From Treponema berlinense (GTDB lineage Bacteria; Spirochaetota; Spirochaetia; Treponematales; Treponemataceae), in assembly GCF_900167025.1 (NCBI RefSeq), contig NZ_FUXC01000008.1:65745-129744 (forward strand): a stretch of 64,000 nt of DNA. Direction: 5' to 3'. A program made the translations under genes and the position numbers. Positions within the stretch are counted from its first letter, which is position 1; each line of letters begins with the position of its first letter. A model generated the notes under the pieces. The model had not been told where the DNA came from and searched no databases. It saw only the letters and a list, made by a program, of their open reading frames with translations. Below are positions 35,810 through 44,077 of this stretch, piece after piece.

Positions 35810-37780
35810 TTATTTTTCGCAGAAGTCCTTAATCAATTCCAAAACCTTGTCCATGTCCGGTTTTGGTGCGACTGTAATGCGCATTGAAAGGTGTCCGCCT
35901 TCAGTCCAAAGCCTTACAAGGTAGCCGTTTGAAGCGAGGTTGTCTTTTAGAGCCTGGACATCAATTGAGTCGTCAAAATGGATAAAGATGAAGTTTGCGG
36001 CAGATTTGAAAGCCTTGATTCCCTTTATCTTGTTGATTTCCGAAATAAACTCGTCTTTTAGGCTGATAATCGTTTTAGTAAGGTCTGAATAGTATTTTTT
36101 GTCTTTAAGGGCCGCAATGCAGACTTTCCGTCCGATGTTTGAAGTGCGGAAAGGATTCAAATCGAGCTTGAAAACCTGTTTTGCCATCGGTGTGCAAAGT
36201 CCGTATCCCATGCGGATTCCTGCAAGTCCGTAAAGTTTTGAGAAAGTACGGCAGAATACTACGTTGTTGTATGCGTTGAGAAAATATTTTGCGTCGTAAG
36301 TTACAGTCGAAAGTCCAAGGTATGCTTCGTCCACGATTACGAGTGAAGAAGGATTTTCCTTGATTACTTTTTCGAGGTCTGCCCGGCTTATTACAGCTCC
36401 AGTAGGGTTATGAGGAGTTGTAATCACGATAATTCTCGGTTTTGTCTTTTTTGCAGTTTCGAGAAGATTTTCAGTGTCGAATTCGTATGAATCTGTTCCC
36501 GGAACAACGTTGTAATATGCGGCCTTTGCATGGCGAAGCTCACAGACAGACTTATAATAGTTCCAGGCTGGAGCCGAAATCAAAACTGTGTCGTCCTTGT
36601 TGAGAACAATCGTCATGATTGTCTTGATTACGTCGGAAGAGCCTGAGTGGATAAACACAGAGTCAGTAGAAAGCTCAGTGATTTTTGAGATTTCAACCGC
36701 AAGGTCGTCTTCGCGCGTAAGGTCGTAAAGATACAAATCTTCCATTGTCGCATTGTGCAAAACCTCAAGGCATTTCGGGCTTGGTCCGAAAAGGTTTTCG
36801 TTTACATGCATGCGCCCTGTAAGTTGTTCTGTCGCAACAACCGAATACTGCTTTATGTCAGAATAGTTTGAAAGATAACTGATTCTCTGGGTTGAGTTTA
36901 TGAGTTCGTCTTCCTGAAAAAACTGATCGATAAAGTCCTTAAAATTAGGGTAGAACTGGAGAATATCTTCTGTCGTGTCGAATTCCTTGCATTCAGCATC
37001 GTCATAGCGCTTTATTTTCATCAAAAGTTCTGTGATATGCTTAATCTGGAAGTCGTCCCAGAGCATGTACTTCATTTCTGGATCGTAGTATTCCTTTACC
37101 ATTAAATCGACAAATTTTTTAGAGAACGATTTTGAAAAGAATGCTTCGCCGATTGTGTACCATGATTTTTCTCCGCCTTTTTTTACTTCAGTCATGTAAC
37201 CGCGGTCATCAAGGCCTTTAACACAGTACTCGTTGCAGAATTCATCCGAATAAAGACAACCATAGTATGAATCGTAAACATAGTCGCGGTAAACGTTGTG
37301 TGCAAACCAGTTGTCAGAACAGCAGACATAAGAAGCCTTCAGATAGTCCTTTGCCGCATAGAGGGAAGACATGTTGTTTTTTTCTTCCCATTCTGTATTG
37401 TCAATTACGATGAGGTCAGGATATTTTTTTGCCATCTCGTAATAGCGTTCTTTTAGATATCCTACAACAAGGACAATCTGCTTGATTCCAGCGTCGTGAA
37501 GCTGCTTAATCTGGCGTTCAACCATTGTGTCGCCCTTGATTTCAAAAAGTCCTTTTGGAAGATAATTTGAAAGCGGCATACATCTTCTAGAGCGTCCTGC
37601 CGCCATAATAATTGCATTGTCAACTTTATAAGGAGCAAGAGCTTCCATTCCGTCATCTGTAACCTTGCCGTTTTTTATCCAGCCGGCCTTTTCGCAGGCA
37701 AGAACCGTATCCTTATTAAAAGATGCAGTGTCTTCATTACGACGGGTTGCCATAAGATAGTCGAATTCAATTTCTGTCAT
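35810..37780 (-). CDS. Fused LicC-like cytidylyltransferase and HisC/CobD-like PLP enzyme
   Basis: The 656 residues comprise a short N-terminal winged-helix-like segment (1-50), a LicC-type nucleotidyltransferase (about 52-290; AAGRSRRCMPLSNYLPKGL) and a fold-type I PLP enzyme (about 310-656). The PLP lysine is K515 in TFSKLYGLAG. Known LicC proteins make CDP-choline from phosphocholine. HisC/CobD-like relatives in capsule pathways decarboxylate phosphoserine to phosphoethanolamine or aminate dihydroxyacetone phosphate to serinol phosphate. The fusion may therefore make an amino-alcohol phosphate and its CDP form in one protein. A HisC-like aminotransferase role is the alternative. GGAG precedes ATG 37780. 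Confidence 0.85.
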   Translation of the reverse strand: MTEIEFDYLMATRRNEDTASFNKDTVLACEKAGWIKNGKVTDDGMEALAPYKVDNAIIMAAGRSRRCMPLSNYLPKGLFEIKGDTMVERQIKQLHDAGIKQIVLVVGYLKERYYEMAKKYPDLIVIDNTEWEEKNNMSSLYAAKDYLKASYVCCSDNWFAHNVYRDYVYDSYYGCLYSDEFCNEYCVKGLDDRGYMTEVKKGGEKSWYTIGEAFFSKSFSKKFVDLMVKEYYDPEMKYMLWDDFQIKHITELLMKIKRYDDAECKEFDTTEDILQFYPNFKDFIDQFFQEDELINSTQRISYLSNYSDIKQYSVVATEQLTGRMHVNENLFGPSPKCLEVLHNATMEDLYLYDLTREDDLAVEISKITELSTDSVFIHSGSSDVIKTIMTIVLNKDDTVLISAPAWNYYKSVCELRHAKAAYYNVVPGTDSYEFDTENLLETAKKTKPRIIVITTPHNPTGAVISRADLEKVIKENPSSLVIVDEAYLGLSTVTYDAKYFLNAYNNVVFCRTFSKLYGLAGIRMGYGLCTPMAKQVFKLDLNPFRTSNIGRKVCIAALKDKKYYSDLTKTIISLKDEFISEINKIKGIKAFKSAANFIFIHFDDSIDVQALKDNLASNGYLVRLWTEGGHLSMRITVAPKPDMDKVLELIKDFCEK

Positions 37781-37838
37781 ATAAAAAAATACTCCTGTAA
37801 ATCTATCGTTTTATTCGTTTTGTTTATTTTAATATGCA

Positions 37839-37844
37839 ATTATA
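37839..37844 (-). promoter_or_regulatory. Candidate -10 element upstream of the LicC-PLP fusion gene
   Basis: On the minus strand the sequence reads TATAAT about 60 bases before ATG 37780. No good -35 element is seen, so this is only a candidate. Confidence 0.35.
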
Positions 37845-37874
37845 GCATACTTTTCCGTTAAAAAGATACACTAT

Positions 37875-40652
37875 TTATTTTTTGAACTGTCCCCAGTTTT
37901 CTTCCTTAAAAACGTCATCTTTTACAGTAAACCATTCGCTGTCTTTTACGCTGAAAGACTTTTCTTTTCTGATTCTCGTGCTTTGAGCAGGCGCATTATT
38001 TAAAATAGTGTAATCGTTTTTGTTTTCAACTTTAAGCGGTTTATGCGTAAAAGGATGAACTGCATTTTCAATGACATCTTTTGTTGCAAGATAAGGAGTG
38101 TCTGCATTTGTCATAAAAGTGTAGTCGTCTTTTATTTCTCCGTGGGAGTTAAAATCTTTTACCAAAAGAGATGCGACAAAATTTTGCGGACTCACTTTAA
38201 GGCCGTTAGGTTTTGGCAAGTCAGTTTTTGCTCCTTTACTGAAAGAGCCGTGGTCAGAAACTATGATGATTTTTGTGTTGTCGTAAACTCCATTTTCCTT
38301 CATATAATCAAAAAATTCAGAAAGCCGGTTGAAGATTCCGCAGCTTGTGCTGAAAGCATCCTCATTTTTAAGCGGGCTGTTTCCTTTATTTGTAATATCC
38401 TTGGATTTTCTAAAATCGTATTCTGGCGCCTGTAGGGCAGTCGGCTCATGCGTTGCCTCGTTGTCAAGAAGAATCAGAGACCCTTTTCCTCCATCAACCT
38501 TAGTAAGTTCCGGCAGGTAATCGATTACTGCATAGTTGTCTACAAATCTGGCAGAATTGTCCCATTTGTTGTAAGAAAGCCAGTATTTTCTGTGGTATAC
38601 CCCCCCCCGTATAACCGGAGGAACCATCTTAAAGAAACTGAACCAAATGAAGTTTCTGAAAATCATTGTGCTGATGTACGGTTCTTTTTCCATTCCGTGC
38701 CGTGCATACCAATAGTTTGTGTAAGTTCCAAGAACGTGATTATGCTGAATTTCTTCGTGACCAACATATTTTACGGTATAAGGATTTACGTTCGGATCAG
38801 AAGCAGATTCAAGCTGAATTCCATTGCGTTCCAGGTCTGGATTTTTTAAATACATATTGCTTTCTGGCTGTTCAAGATAATTCTCATAAGGAAGATTTGC
38901 AACTTGTGCCCTGTAGCCGTTCGCTGTAAAAATAAGAGGAAGAGTCAGCATGGCTTCGTTGTGTTTGTCTTGAAGAGTTTTTTGCGGCTCTTCAAGCGCA
39001 CGTTCGTTCATTCTATGAGGAGTATAGTCATAACCGCCGAAAAGCCCCGGTGTTCCAATCATTGTGAGTTTTCCCATCGAAACCGTATTCGGATAGTTTA
39101 CAAATCCATCAAATTTTTGCCTTAAATCCGGAAGTTCATCAAAAATATATGGAATATACGGATTAAAAAGCCTGTCCTGCATTATGACAAGAACGTTTTT
39201 ATGAGTTTTTGAAAGATAAAAAATAGGTTCAAGCTCATTGTTATAAGAAGGAACTGCAAGATTTTTGTAGGCTTTCTGAATTGAGGCTATATTTTTAAGA
39301 GAAACAGCACCGAGTGAAATCATTAAAATTACAGAAAGAGAATGTGCAATTTTCGGAAATTTTGAAAGCAGAAATACAAATCCTGCAAAGATTGCAAGAA
39401 GTACAGTCAGATTCAGAATAATTTCGCTTAATTTAGGAGTAAACACCTGTGGCTGCATAAACTCAAGCCAGGCTTCTACAGGACCATAATGGCCGCCAAA
39501 AATAAAAGTGTTGGTGACAGCAATAAAAGCTCCGGCCGTAAAAAGAACAGCAAGGATTTTTTTAATTCTTACAGAAAAAAGCGCATAAAAACAAGTTGGC
39601 CACAAAATAAAAAATCCTACAGCCTGAAAAAAAGTCGTAGAAAGAAAAATAAATGGAGAAGAATAGCTGTCAACAAAACAGTAATTATTCGGTTCACTTT
39701 CCATAATAGTGGACGGAATTGCAAGTCCCGAAAGAAAGGCGAGCGCAATTGCCGAAAAAACAAAGAGAGAAGCGCGAAGTTTTTTATTTGTTTCCAGAAT
39801 TTTAAAAGAGCGGTCTGTCAATCTTGCCAGTCTGATTACCGCAAACGGAATTAAAGGAAGCACAATTCCCAAAACAAAAATTACTTTTTTAAAGCCATTT
39901 TTTGAAGAAGCTAAAACCGTAAAAGGCGAAAATATGCAGAAAGCGGCAAAAAGACACAGAATTACATAGAGAACTTTTTTTGGATTTTTTAACTTGTAGA
40001 AAATGTTTTTTACAAGCGAGAGAATGTTGTTCATCGTCCAGTAAACGACAAGTCCTGCCGGAGAATTGTAAAGCACGACAAGAAAAATCGCCGCAAAAGC
40101 ATAAATCTGGATTTTTTCTTTTGCAGAATGACCTTTTGAGTAGATGAATCCAGACGCACAGTTAATCAAAGTCATTGCGATTGGAAGAATATTTACGGCA
40201 AAGTTTCCGATATGAAAAGTTTCATCTGGAGAACCAAAATCTTTGATAAAAAGAAATGAAACGCCTTTTAAGGTTCCAAGGTCGGAAAGAAAATGATAAG
40301 CCGCAAGAAAAAAAGGCACCTGAATCAAAAGACTAAAACTGGAACGAAGAGCCATAATCGGGCTGTAATGATTTTGACGGTAAAAAGTGTTCAAAATCAT
40401 ATACTGCTCATCACCTTTGAAGAATTTTTTAATTCTTTCAATTCCAGGTTTGAGCATAATTTGCGTCTCGCGCTCTTTTTCCTGCCATCCTTCGGCAACC
40501 ATATAAAGTGGAAGAGTGCAGAGCGTAACGACAAAACTTAATCCAATGACAGCAATTCCAGGATTGTTTGTCGCCTCAAAAATAAACTGATAAAAAAACT
40601 CAAGAAGAGTATTAAGCGGAAGAATAATAATATTGTAAAGTGCTGAAAACAT
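37875..40652 (-). CDS. YidC/Oxa1-like membrane domain fused to LtaS/sulfatase-superfamily domain, copy 2
   Basis: The 925-residue paralogue has the same plan as copy 1. The YidC-like region shows LLIQVPFFLAAYHFL and SPAGLVVYWTMNNILSL, with T43 in place of the groove Arg. The extracytoplasmic domain has D493 (MQDRL), a Thr at GKLTMIG, His in NEATHEP and VSDHGS. The C-terminus shares the paralogue motif WFTVKDDVFKEENW. A G9 tract on the coding strand (C9 at 38600-38608) lies at about residues 682-684, in frame as read here. A slip would remove the DH metal site downstream. No clear Shine-Dalgarno sequence precedes the ATG. Confidence 0.84.
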   Translation of the reverse strand: MFSALYNIIILPLNTLLEFFYQFIFEATNNPGIAVIGLSFVVTLCTLPLYMVAEGWQEKERETQIMLKPGIERIKKFFKGDEQYMILNTFYRQNHYSPIMALRSSFSLLIQVPFFLAAYHFLSDLGTLKGVSFLFIKDFGSPDETFHIGNFAVNILPIAMTLINCASGFIYSKGHSAKEKIQIYAFAAIFLVVLYNSPAGLVVYWTMNNILSLVKNIFYKLKNPKKVLYVILCLFAAFCIFSPFTVLASSKNGFKKVIFVLGIVLPLIPFAVIRLARLTDRSFKILETNKKLRASLFVFSAIALAFLSGLAIPSTIMESEPNNYCFVDSYSSPFIFLSTTFFQAVGFFILWPTCFYALFSVRIKKILAVLFTAGAFIAVTNTFIFGGHYGPVEAWLEFMQPQVFTPKLSEIILNLTVLLAIFAGFVFLLSKFPKIAHSLSVILMISLGAVSLKNIASIQKAYKNLAVPSYNNELEPIFYLSKTHKNVLVIMQDRLFNPYIPYIFDELPDLRQKFDGFVNYPNTVSMGKLTMIGTPGLFGGYDYTPHRMNERALEEPQKTLQDKHNEAMLTLPLIFTANGYRAQVANLPYENYLEQPESNMYLKNPDLERNGIQLESASDPNVNPYTVKYVGHEEIQHNHVLGTYTNYWYARHGMEKEPYISTMIFRNFIWFSFFKMVPPVIRGGVYHRKYWLSYNKWDNSARFVDNYAVIDYLPELTKVDGGKGSLILLDNEATHEPTALQAPEYDFRKSKDITNKGNSPLKNEDAFSTSCGIFNRLSEFFDYMKENGVYDNTKIIIVSDHGSFSKGAKTDLPKPNGLKVSPQNFVASLLVKDFNSHGEIKDDYTFMTNADTPYLATKDVIENAVHPFTHKPLKVENKNDYTILNNAPAQSTRIRKEKSFSVKDSEWFTVKDDVFKEENWGQFKK
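38600..38608 (-). repeat. Homopolymeric G9 tract inside YidC-sulfatase copy 2
   Basis: Nine C on the plus strand (G on the coding strand) within an A/T-rich gene. Nine bases keep the frame (R-G-G-V). Any change not divisible by three truncates the protein before its catalytic DH pair. Confidence 0.85.
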
Positions 40653-40725
40653 AGTTTTACTAGTTTACTGCAAATGATTTTGATTTACAATTATTCTAAG
40701 CAGTAGAAAAATTCTTAGATGCTAA

Positions 40726-41742
40726 TTAATGAATTTTTTTTAACGATTTTGCAAATTTTCTAAGTCCTGCACAAATTCCTTCTAGCATGTTGAAAAAATG
40801 AGGGCAGTGAGCCTTCAAATCTGCAAGCGTAAAAAGTAATGGCGACTGCATTATGCTTACAATGCGCTGGTCGTTTATAAGCTGAACTTCGTTGAATTGA
40901 AATTTTGGATTATCAATCATCTCTTTTATTTCTTCTGGAATGTCACCGAATTCCTTTATTTTTTGAAGGACATTTTTATCTGCAAGTTTGTAATAAGGAA
41001 TGTAACTTTTTCCAGAAAATTCGCTTGAGTAATAATGAATTATTTTTGCGTCTTTTAGAAAGACAAGTCCGCCATGGCTTAGCTGACAGTTCCATTTTCC
41101 GTCTAAAAGCTGCATTTTTAATCCAGTTTGAAAATTTGCTTCGTTTAGCGCTGACTGGTCATGTTTGTCGTGCTTTTTATAAGCAGAATATTTCCAAAGT
41201 TCATTCCATTTTTTGAACAGGGCTTTTGTCTGTTCCTTTTGTTCTGGTGTATCAGCTTTTGCCAGAAGAAGCCCCCCGTTTATGTTATATCCAGCTTCTT
41301 TTGTACCAGAAAAGCCTAATTTTTTGTCACGTTCAAGAAAATATTTTTTATGGATATGCTCGTTTAACAGACAATGACCGTCCAAAACTCCACCTGTTAC
41401 GGCTTTTTCATTTTCAATTTCGCTTAAATCATCACAAATTACTGTGTCGCAGTCGATATATAGAAAACTTTCATCTATATAATCAGGAATTGAGGTTTTC
41501 AAAAGACGCGATCTGTCTATGTTTGGGATATTTTCATCAAAATTTACTGAAATAACTTGCGAAGCATATTTTTTTAAGGCAAGTCTTTTATTTTCTTCTG
41601 TAAAAGACTTTTCTGTGTTGTCGTCTACAATAAATATAATTTGAGAATTCGGCATTTTTTTTCGCAATGAATAGACTGAAATCAAGGCCTGTTCGTAATA
41701 CAAATCTTTTGTAGTTGACGTTAAGACATAAACATATTTCAT
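40726..41742 (-). CDS. GT8-family glycosyltransferase
   Basis: The 338-residue GT-A enzyme has the GT8 DxD motif in YIDCDTVICDD and a later GYNINGGLLL stretch typical of LPS-type galactosyl or glucosyl transferases. It also carries a C6 run (41272-41277), too short to call phase-variable. It is the first gene of the minus-strand run and starts only 29 bases from the divergent kinase gene. Sugar specificity is unknown. Confidence 0.9.
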   Translation of the reverse strand: MKYVYVLTSTTKDLYYEQALISVYSLRKKMPNSQIIFIVDDNTEKSFTEENKRLALKKYASQVISVNFDENIPNIDRSRLLKTSIPDYIDESFLYIDCDTVICDDLSEIENEKAVTGGVLDGHCLLNEHIHKKYFLERDKKLGFSGTKEAGYNINGGLLLAKADTPEQKEQTKALFKKWNELWKYSAYKKHDKHDQSALNEANFQTGLKMQLLDGKWNCQLSHGGLVFLKDAKIIHYYSSEFSGKSYIPYYKLADKNVLQKIKEFGDIPEEIKEMIDNPKFQFNEVQLINDQRIVSIMQSPLLFTLADLKAHCPHFFNMLEGICAGLRKFAKSLKKIH

Positions 41743-41759
41743 ATTCTAGATTATAGTGT

Positions 41760-41765
41760 TATAAT
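41760..41765 (+). promoter_or_regulatory. TATAAT box directly before the galacturonokinase-like gene
   Basis: TATAAT ends 6 bases before ATG 41772, so transcription would start at or near the ATG and the mRNA would be leaderless. There is no Shine-Dalgarno sequence. The -35 region (TTTCAT) is poor. Confidence 0.4.
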
Positions 41766-41771
41766 TCAATT

Positions 41772-42947
41772 ATGTCCAAAGAAGAAATAAAAACTTTTAT
41801 CGAAAAAGAAAAAAATAGTGGAAATGTATTTCATTTTTTCTGTCCGTATAGGGTTTGTCCTCTAGGCGCTCATGTCGATCATCAGCTTGGGCTTGTAACA
41901 GGATTTGCAATCGACAAAGGAACCAAGTTTTCATTTTTTGCAACAGAAGACTGTGAAATTGAAGTATATTCAGATAATTTTGAGGGCATGGCAATTGGTA
42001 ATTTAAACGAAGAATACGAACGGCAGTATATATGGGCCGATTATCTTTTTGGCGCTGCTTATGCATTAAAAAAATCATACACCTTGACAAAAGGACTAAA
42101 AGGAATAGTTTCAGGAGAAGTTTTAGGAGGAGGGCTTTCTTCTTCTGCCAGTGTAATTTTGACTTATTTAAAATCACTGGCTTTTGTAAATGATATAAAC
42201 CTTACTTCGGTTGAACTTGTAAATCTTGCAATTGATGCAGAACGAAACTTTATTGGTGTAAACGTTGGAAAGCTTGACCAAAGCTGCGAAGTTTTTTCAA
42301 AAAAAAACAATCTTTTGTATCTCGACACCAAAACAGATTCTGCTAAGCTTATAAAAATCCCTAAAAATATGCCGGATTTTGAAATCGCAATAATTTTTTC
42401 TGGTCTTGAGCGAAAACTTGCCGGATCGGCTTATAATATGCGCGTTGATGAATGCAAGGCTGCAAGTTATGCATTAAAAGGATTTGCTCATCTTGAATAC
42501 GGAAAATTCAATGATACTTATCTTCGCGATGTTCCTGCCGGAATTTTTTTACAATATAAAGATAAACTTCCATCGAACTGGGCAAAAAGAGCAGAACATT
42601 TTTATTCTGAAAATGAACGTGTAAAAAAAGGAGTAAAGGCTTTTCAAAATGGTAATCTGGAAGAATTTGGCAAATTGATTTTTGAAAGCGGACGTTCTTC
42701 TATCGAAAAATATGAGACTGGAAGTGAAGAATTAAAAGTTTTACAGAATATAATGGAAAATACAGACGGAATTTACGGCGGTCGCTTTAGTGGAGCCGGT
42801 TTTAATGGCTGCGCAATGGCGGTTATAAATCCGGAGAAAAAAAATGAAATTGCAAAAAAAATTCGTACGGAATATTTAAAAAGTTTTCCAGAATTAAAAT
42901 CAACTTTTAATATCATTTTTTGCAAAACAGCGGATGGAATCAATTAA
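41772..42947 (+). CDS. GHMP sugar kinase, galacturonokinase-like
   Basis: The 391-residue GHMP-family kinase phosphorylates a sugar at C1. CPYRVCPLGAHVDHQLG resembles the plant galacturonokinase signature more than the usual galactokinase GRVNLIGEHTD. GGGLSSSASV is the ATP-binding motif and SGAGFNGC lies near the C-terminus. Paired with the next gene, it would activate a sugar or uronic acid to a nucleotide sugar for the polymer. Galactokinase is the main alternative. Confidence 0.85.
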   Translation: MSKEEIKTFIEKEKNSGNVFHFFCPYRVCPLGAHVDHQLGLVTGFAIDKGTKFSFFATEDCEIEVYSDNFEGMAIGNLNEEYERQYIWADYLFGAAYALKKSYTLTKGLKGIVSGEVLGGGLSSSASVILTYLKSLAFVNDINLTSVELVNLAIDAERNFIGVNVGKLDQSCEVFSKKNNLLYLDTKTDSAKLIKIPKNMPDFEIAIIFSGLERKLAGSAYNMRVDECKAASYALKGFAHLEYGKFNDTYLRDVPAGIFLQYKDKLPSNWAKRAEHFYSENERVKKGVKAFQNGNLEEFGKLIFESGRSSIEKYETGSEELKVLQNIMENTDGIYGGRFSGAGFNGCAMAVINPEKKNEIAKKIRTEYLKSFPELKSTFNIIFCKTADGIN

Positions 42948-43700
42948 ATGAAATCGATTATACTTGCAGCCGGGTATGCAACCAGGCTTTATCCTTTGAC
43001 TAGAAATTTCCCTAAGCCTTTGCTAAAAGTTGGTGAAAAAACAATTCTCGACCGTCTTATTGATGATATTGACCAATTTGAAAATATCAATGAGCATATT
43101 ATTGTTTCAAACCACAAATTTGTCAGTCAGTTTGAAAAATGGAAAAACAGCCGAAGTTTTAATCATAAGGTTACTGTAATTGATGACGGTTCGACCGAAA
43201 ATGAAAATCGCATAGGAGCAGTAAAAGATATTCTGTTTGCGATTGAAAAATGCAATGTAAATGAAGAGATTTTAGTTCTTGCAGGTGATAATATACTTGA
43301 TTTTTCGCTAAAAAATTTTGTTGAATATGCAGAACAAAAAAAATCTCCGTGCATAATGCGTCATTACGAAAAAAGTGTTGAAAAATTGAGAAGAACTGGT
43401 GTCGCTGTGATTGATGAAAATGACAAAGTTCTAAAAATGCAGGAAAAACCTTCAATTCCAGAGAGCCATTGGGCAGTTCCTCCTTTCTATGTTTACACAA
43501 AAGACGATTTGCCATTTATAAAAGAGGCTTGTACAAAAGACGAAAATGGAAAAATTCCATGCGGAACAGATGCGCCAGGAGATTTTATTTCATGGTTTTG
43601 CAGCAAAAAGACAGTATATGCTTGGCAGATGACAGGCAAAAGACATGATATTGGAAATCTCGAAAGCCTTGAAGAAGCAAGACAGGTGTTTTTAAAATAA
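42948..43700 (+). CDS. Sugar-phosphate nucleotidyltransferase
   Basis: The 250-residue enzyme should convert a sugar-1-phosphate and NTP into an NDP-sugar. It has LAAGYATRLYPLTRNFPKPLL at the N-terminus, the GxGTRL-like loop of the family, and VLAGDNILDF as metal site. It begins the base after the kinase stop, so the two likely act in sequence. The nucleotide used (UTP, dTTP or CTP) cannot be decided. Confidence 0.9.
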   Translation: MKSIILAAGYATRLYPLTRNFPKPLLKVGEKTILDRLIDDIDQFENINEHIIVSNHKFVSQFEKWKNSRSFNHKVTVIDDGSTENENRIGAVKDILFAIEKCNVNEEILVLAGDNILDFSLKNFVEYAEQKKSPCIMRHYEKSVEKLRRTGVAVIDENDKVLKMQEKPSIPESHWAVPPFYVYTKDDLPFIKEACTKDENGKIPCGTDAPGDFISWFCSKKTVYAWQMTGKRHDIGNLESLEEARQVFLK

Positions 43701-43730
43701 AAAGCGAGATTATACTGCTTGCTATTTTTT

Positions 43731-43829
43731 GTTGTTTCGCAACAAAGTGAGAAACAACCGATGATAAGAAAGTTTGCAACACAAACTTTTAAAGATAAAA
43801 CAGACGCTATTTCGGCTGTTTTTATCTTA
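43731..43829 (+). terminator. Three successive hairpins, probable termination region
   Basis: GTTGTTTC/GAAACAAC (43731-43758), AAAGTTTG/CAAACTTT (43769-43789), and GATAAAACAG/CTGTTTTTATC (43794 to about 43827, one bulge). The last ends in a T-rich arm. Together they probably end the kinase-nucleotidyltransferase transcript. Confidence 0.45.
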
Positions 43830-43938
43830 TCTCCTCCACAATTTTCCATTCAACAAGGTTTCTTTCCTTTGTGGAAAAACTTGCGCCGATTTTTATAATC
43901 CGTTTTCCGCTTGACTTGTACGGCCCGGCGTATTTTGC
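43822..43938 (-). pseudogene. 3' stub of a DUF1703-type ATPase gene
   Basis: The stub encodes about the last 37 residues of the protein whose full copy lies at 57739-59328, with a stop at 43822-43824. 43835-43938 and 57746-57849 agree at 102 of 104 bases. The reading frame is lost upstream at 43938, so this is a remnant left by deletion or recombination. It has no function of its own that I can see. Confidence 0.88.
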
Positions 43939-44011
43939 AAGATATTTTTTAGACTTCGAGATTATTTTTTTTACATACTGTCTACAACTCTTTTAACATA
44001 CTTTTAATTTT

Positions 44012-44040
44012 GTTATTTTTTTATTAAAATAATATAATAT
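44012..44040 (+). promoter_or_regulatory. Sigma-70-type promoter of the YidC-sulfatase copy 3 operon
   Basis: TTGTTA (44012-44017), a 17-base spacer, then TATAAT (44035-44040). The start would be near 44047, 31 bases before ATG 44078. Confidence 0.6.
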
Positions 44041-44077
44041 TTTTTTATACTTAGGAAGTTTGTAGGAATTAAATATC

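Larger units (their letters stand above)
43701..44077. other. Non-coding gap with hairpins, pseudogene stub and promoter
   Basis: This 377-base gap holds three hairpins (43731-43829), the 3' stub of a DUF1703-type gene (43822-43938) and a promoter for YidC-sulfatase copy 3 (44012-44040). I see no other gene. Confidence 0.8.

Noticed and set aside
35810..37780. Phosphonate pathway fusion (PntC-AEP transaminase)
   Set aside because: The PLP domain looks like class I/II HisC/CobD, and no phosphoenolpyruvate mutase gene is in the window.
41272..41277. C6 run in the GT8 gene as a phase-variable tract
   Set aside because: Six bases is short for slipped-strand mispairing. A comparable G6 run also occurs inside the V-ATPase subunit I gene, where switching is not plausible.
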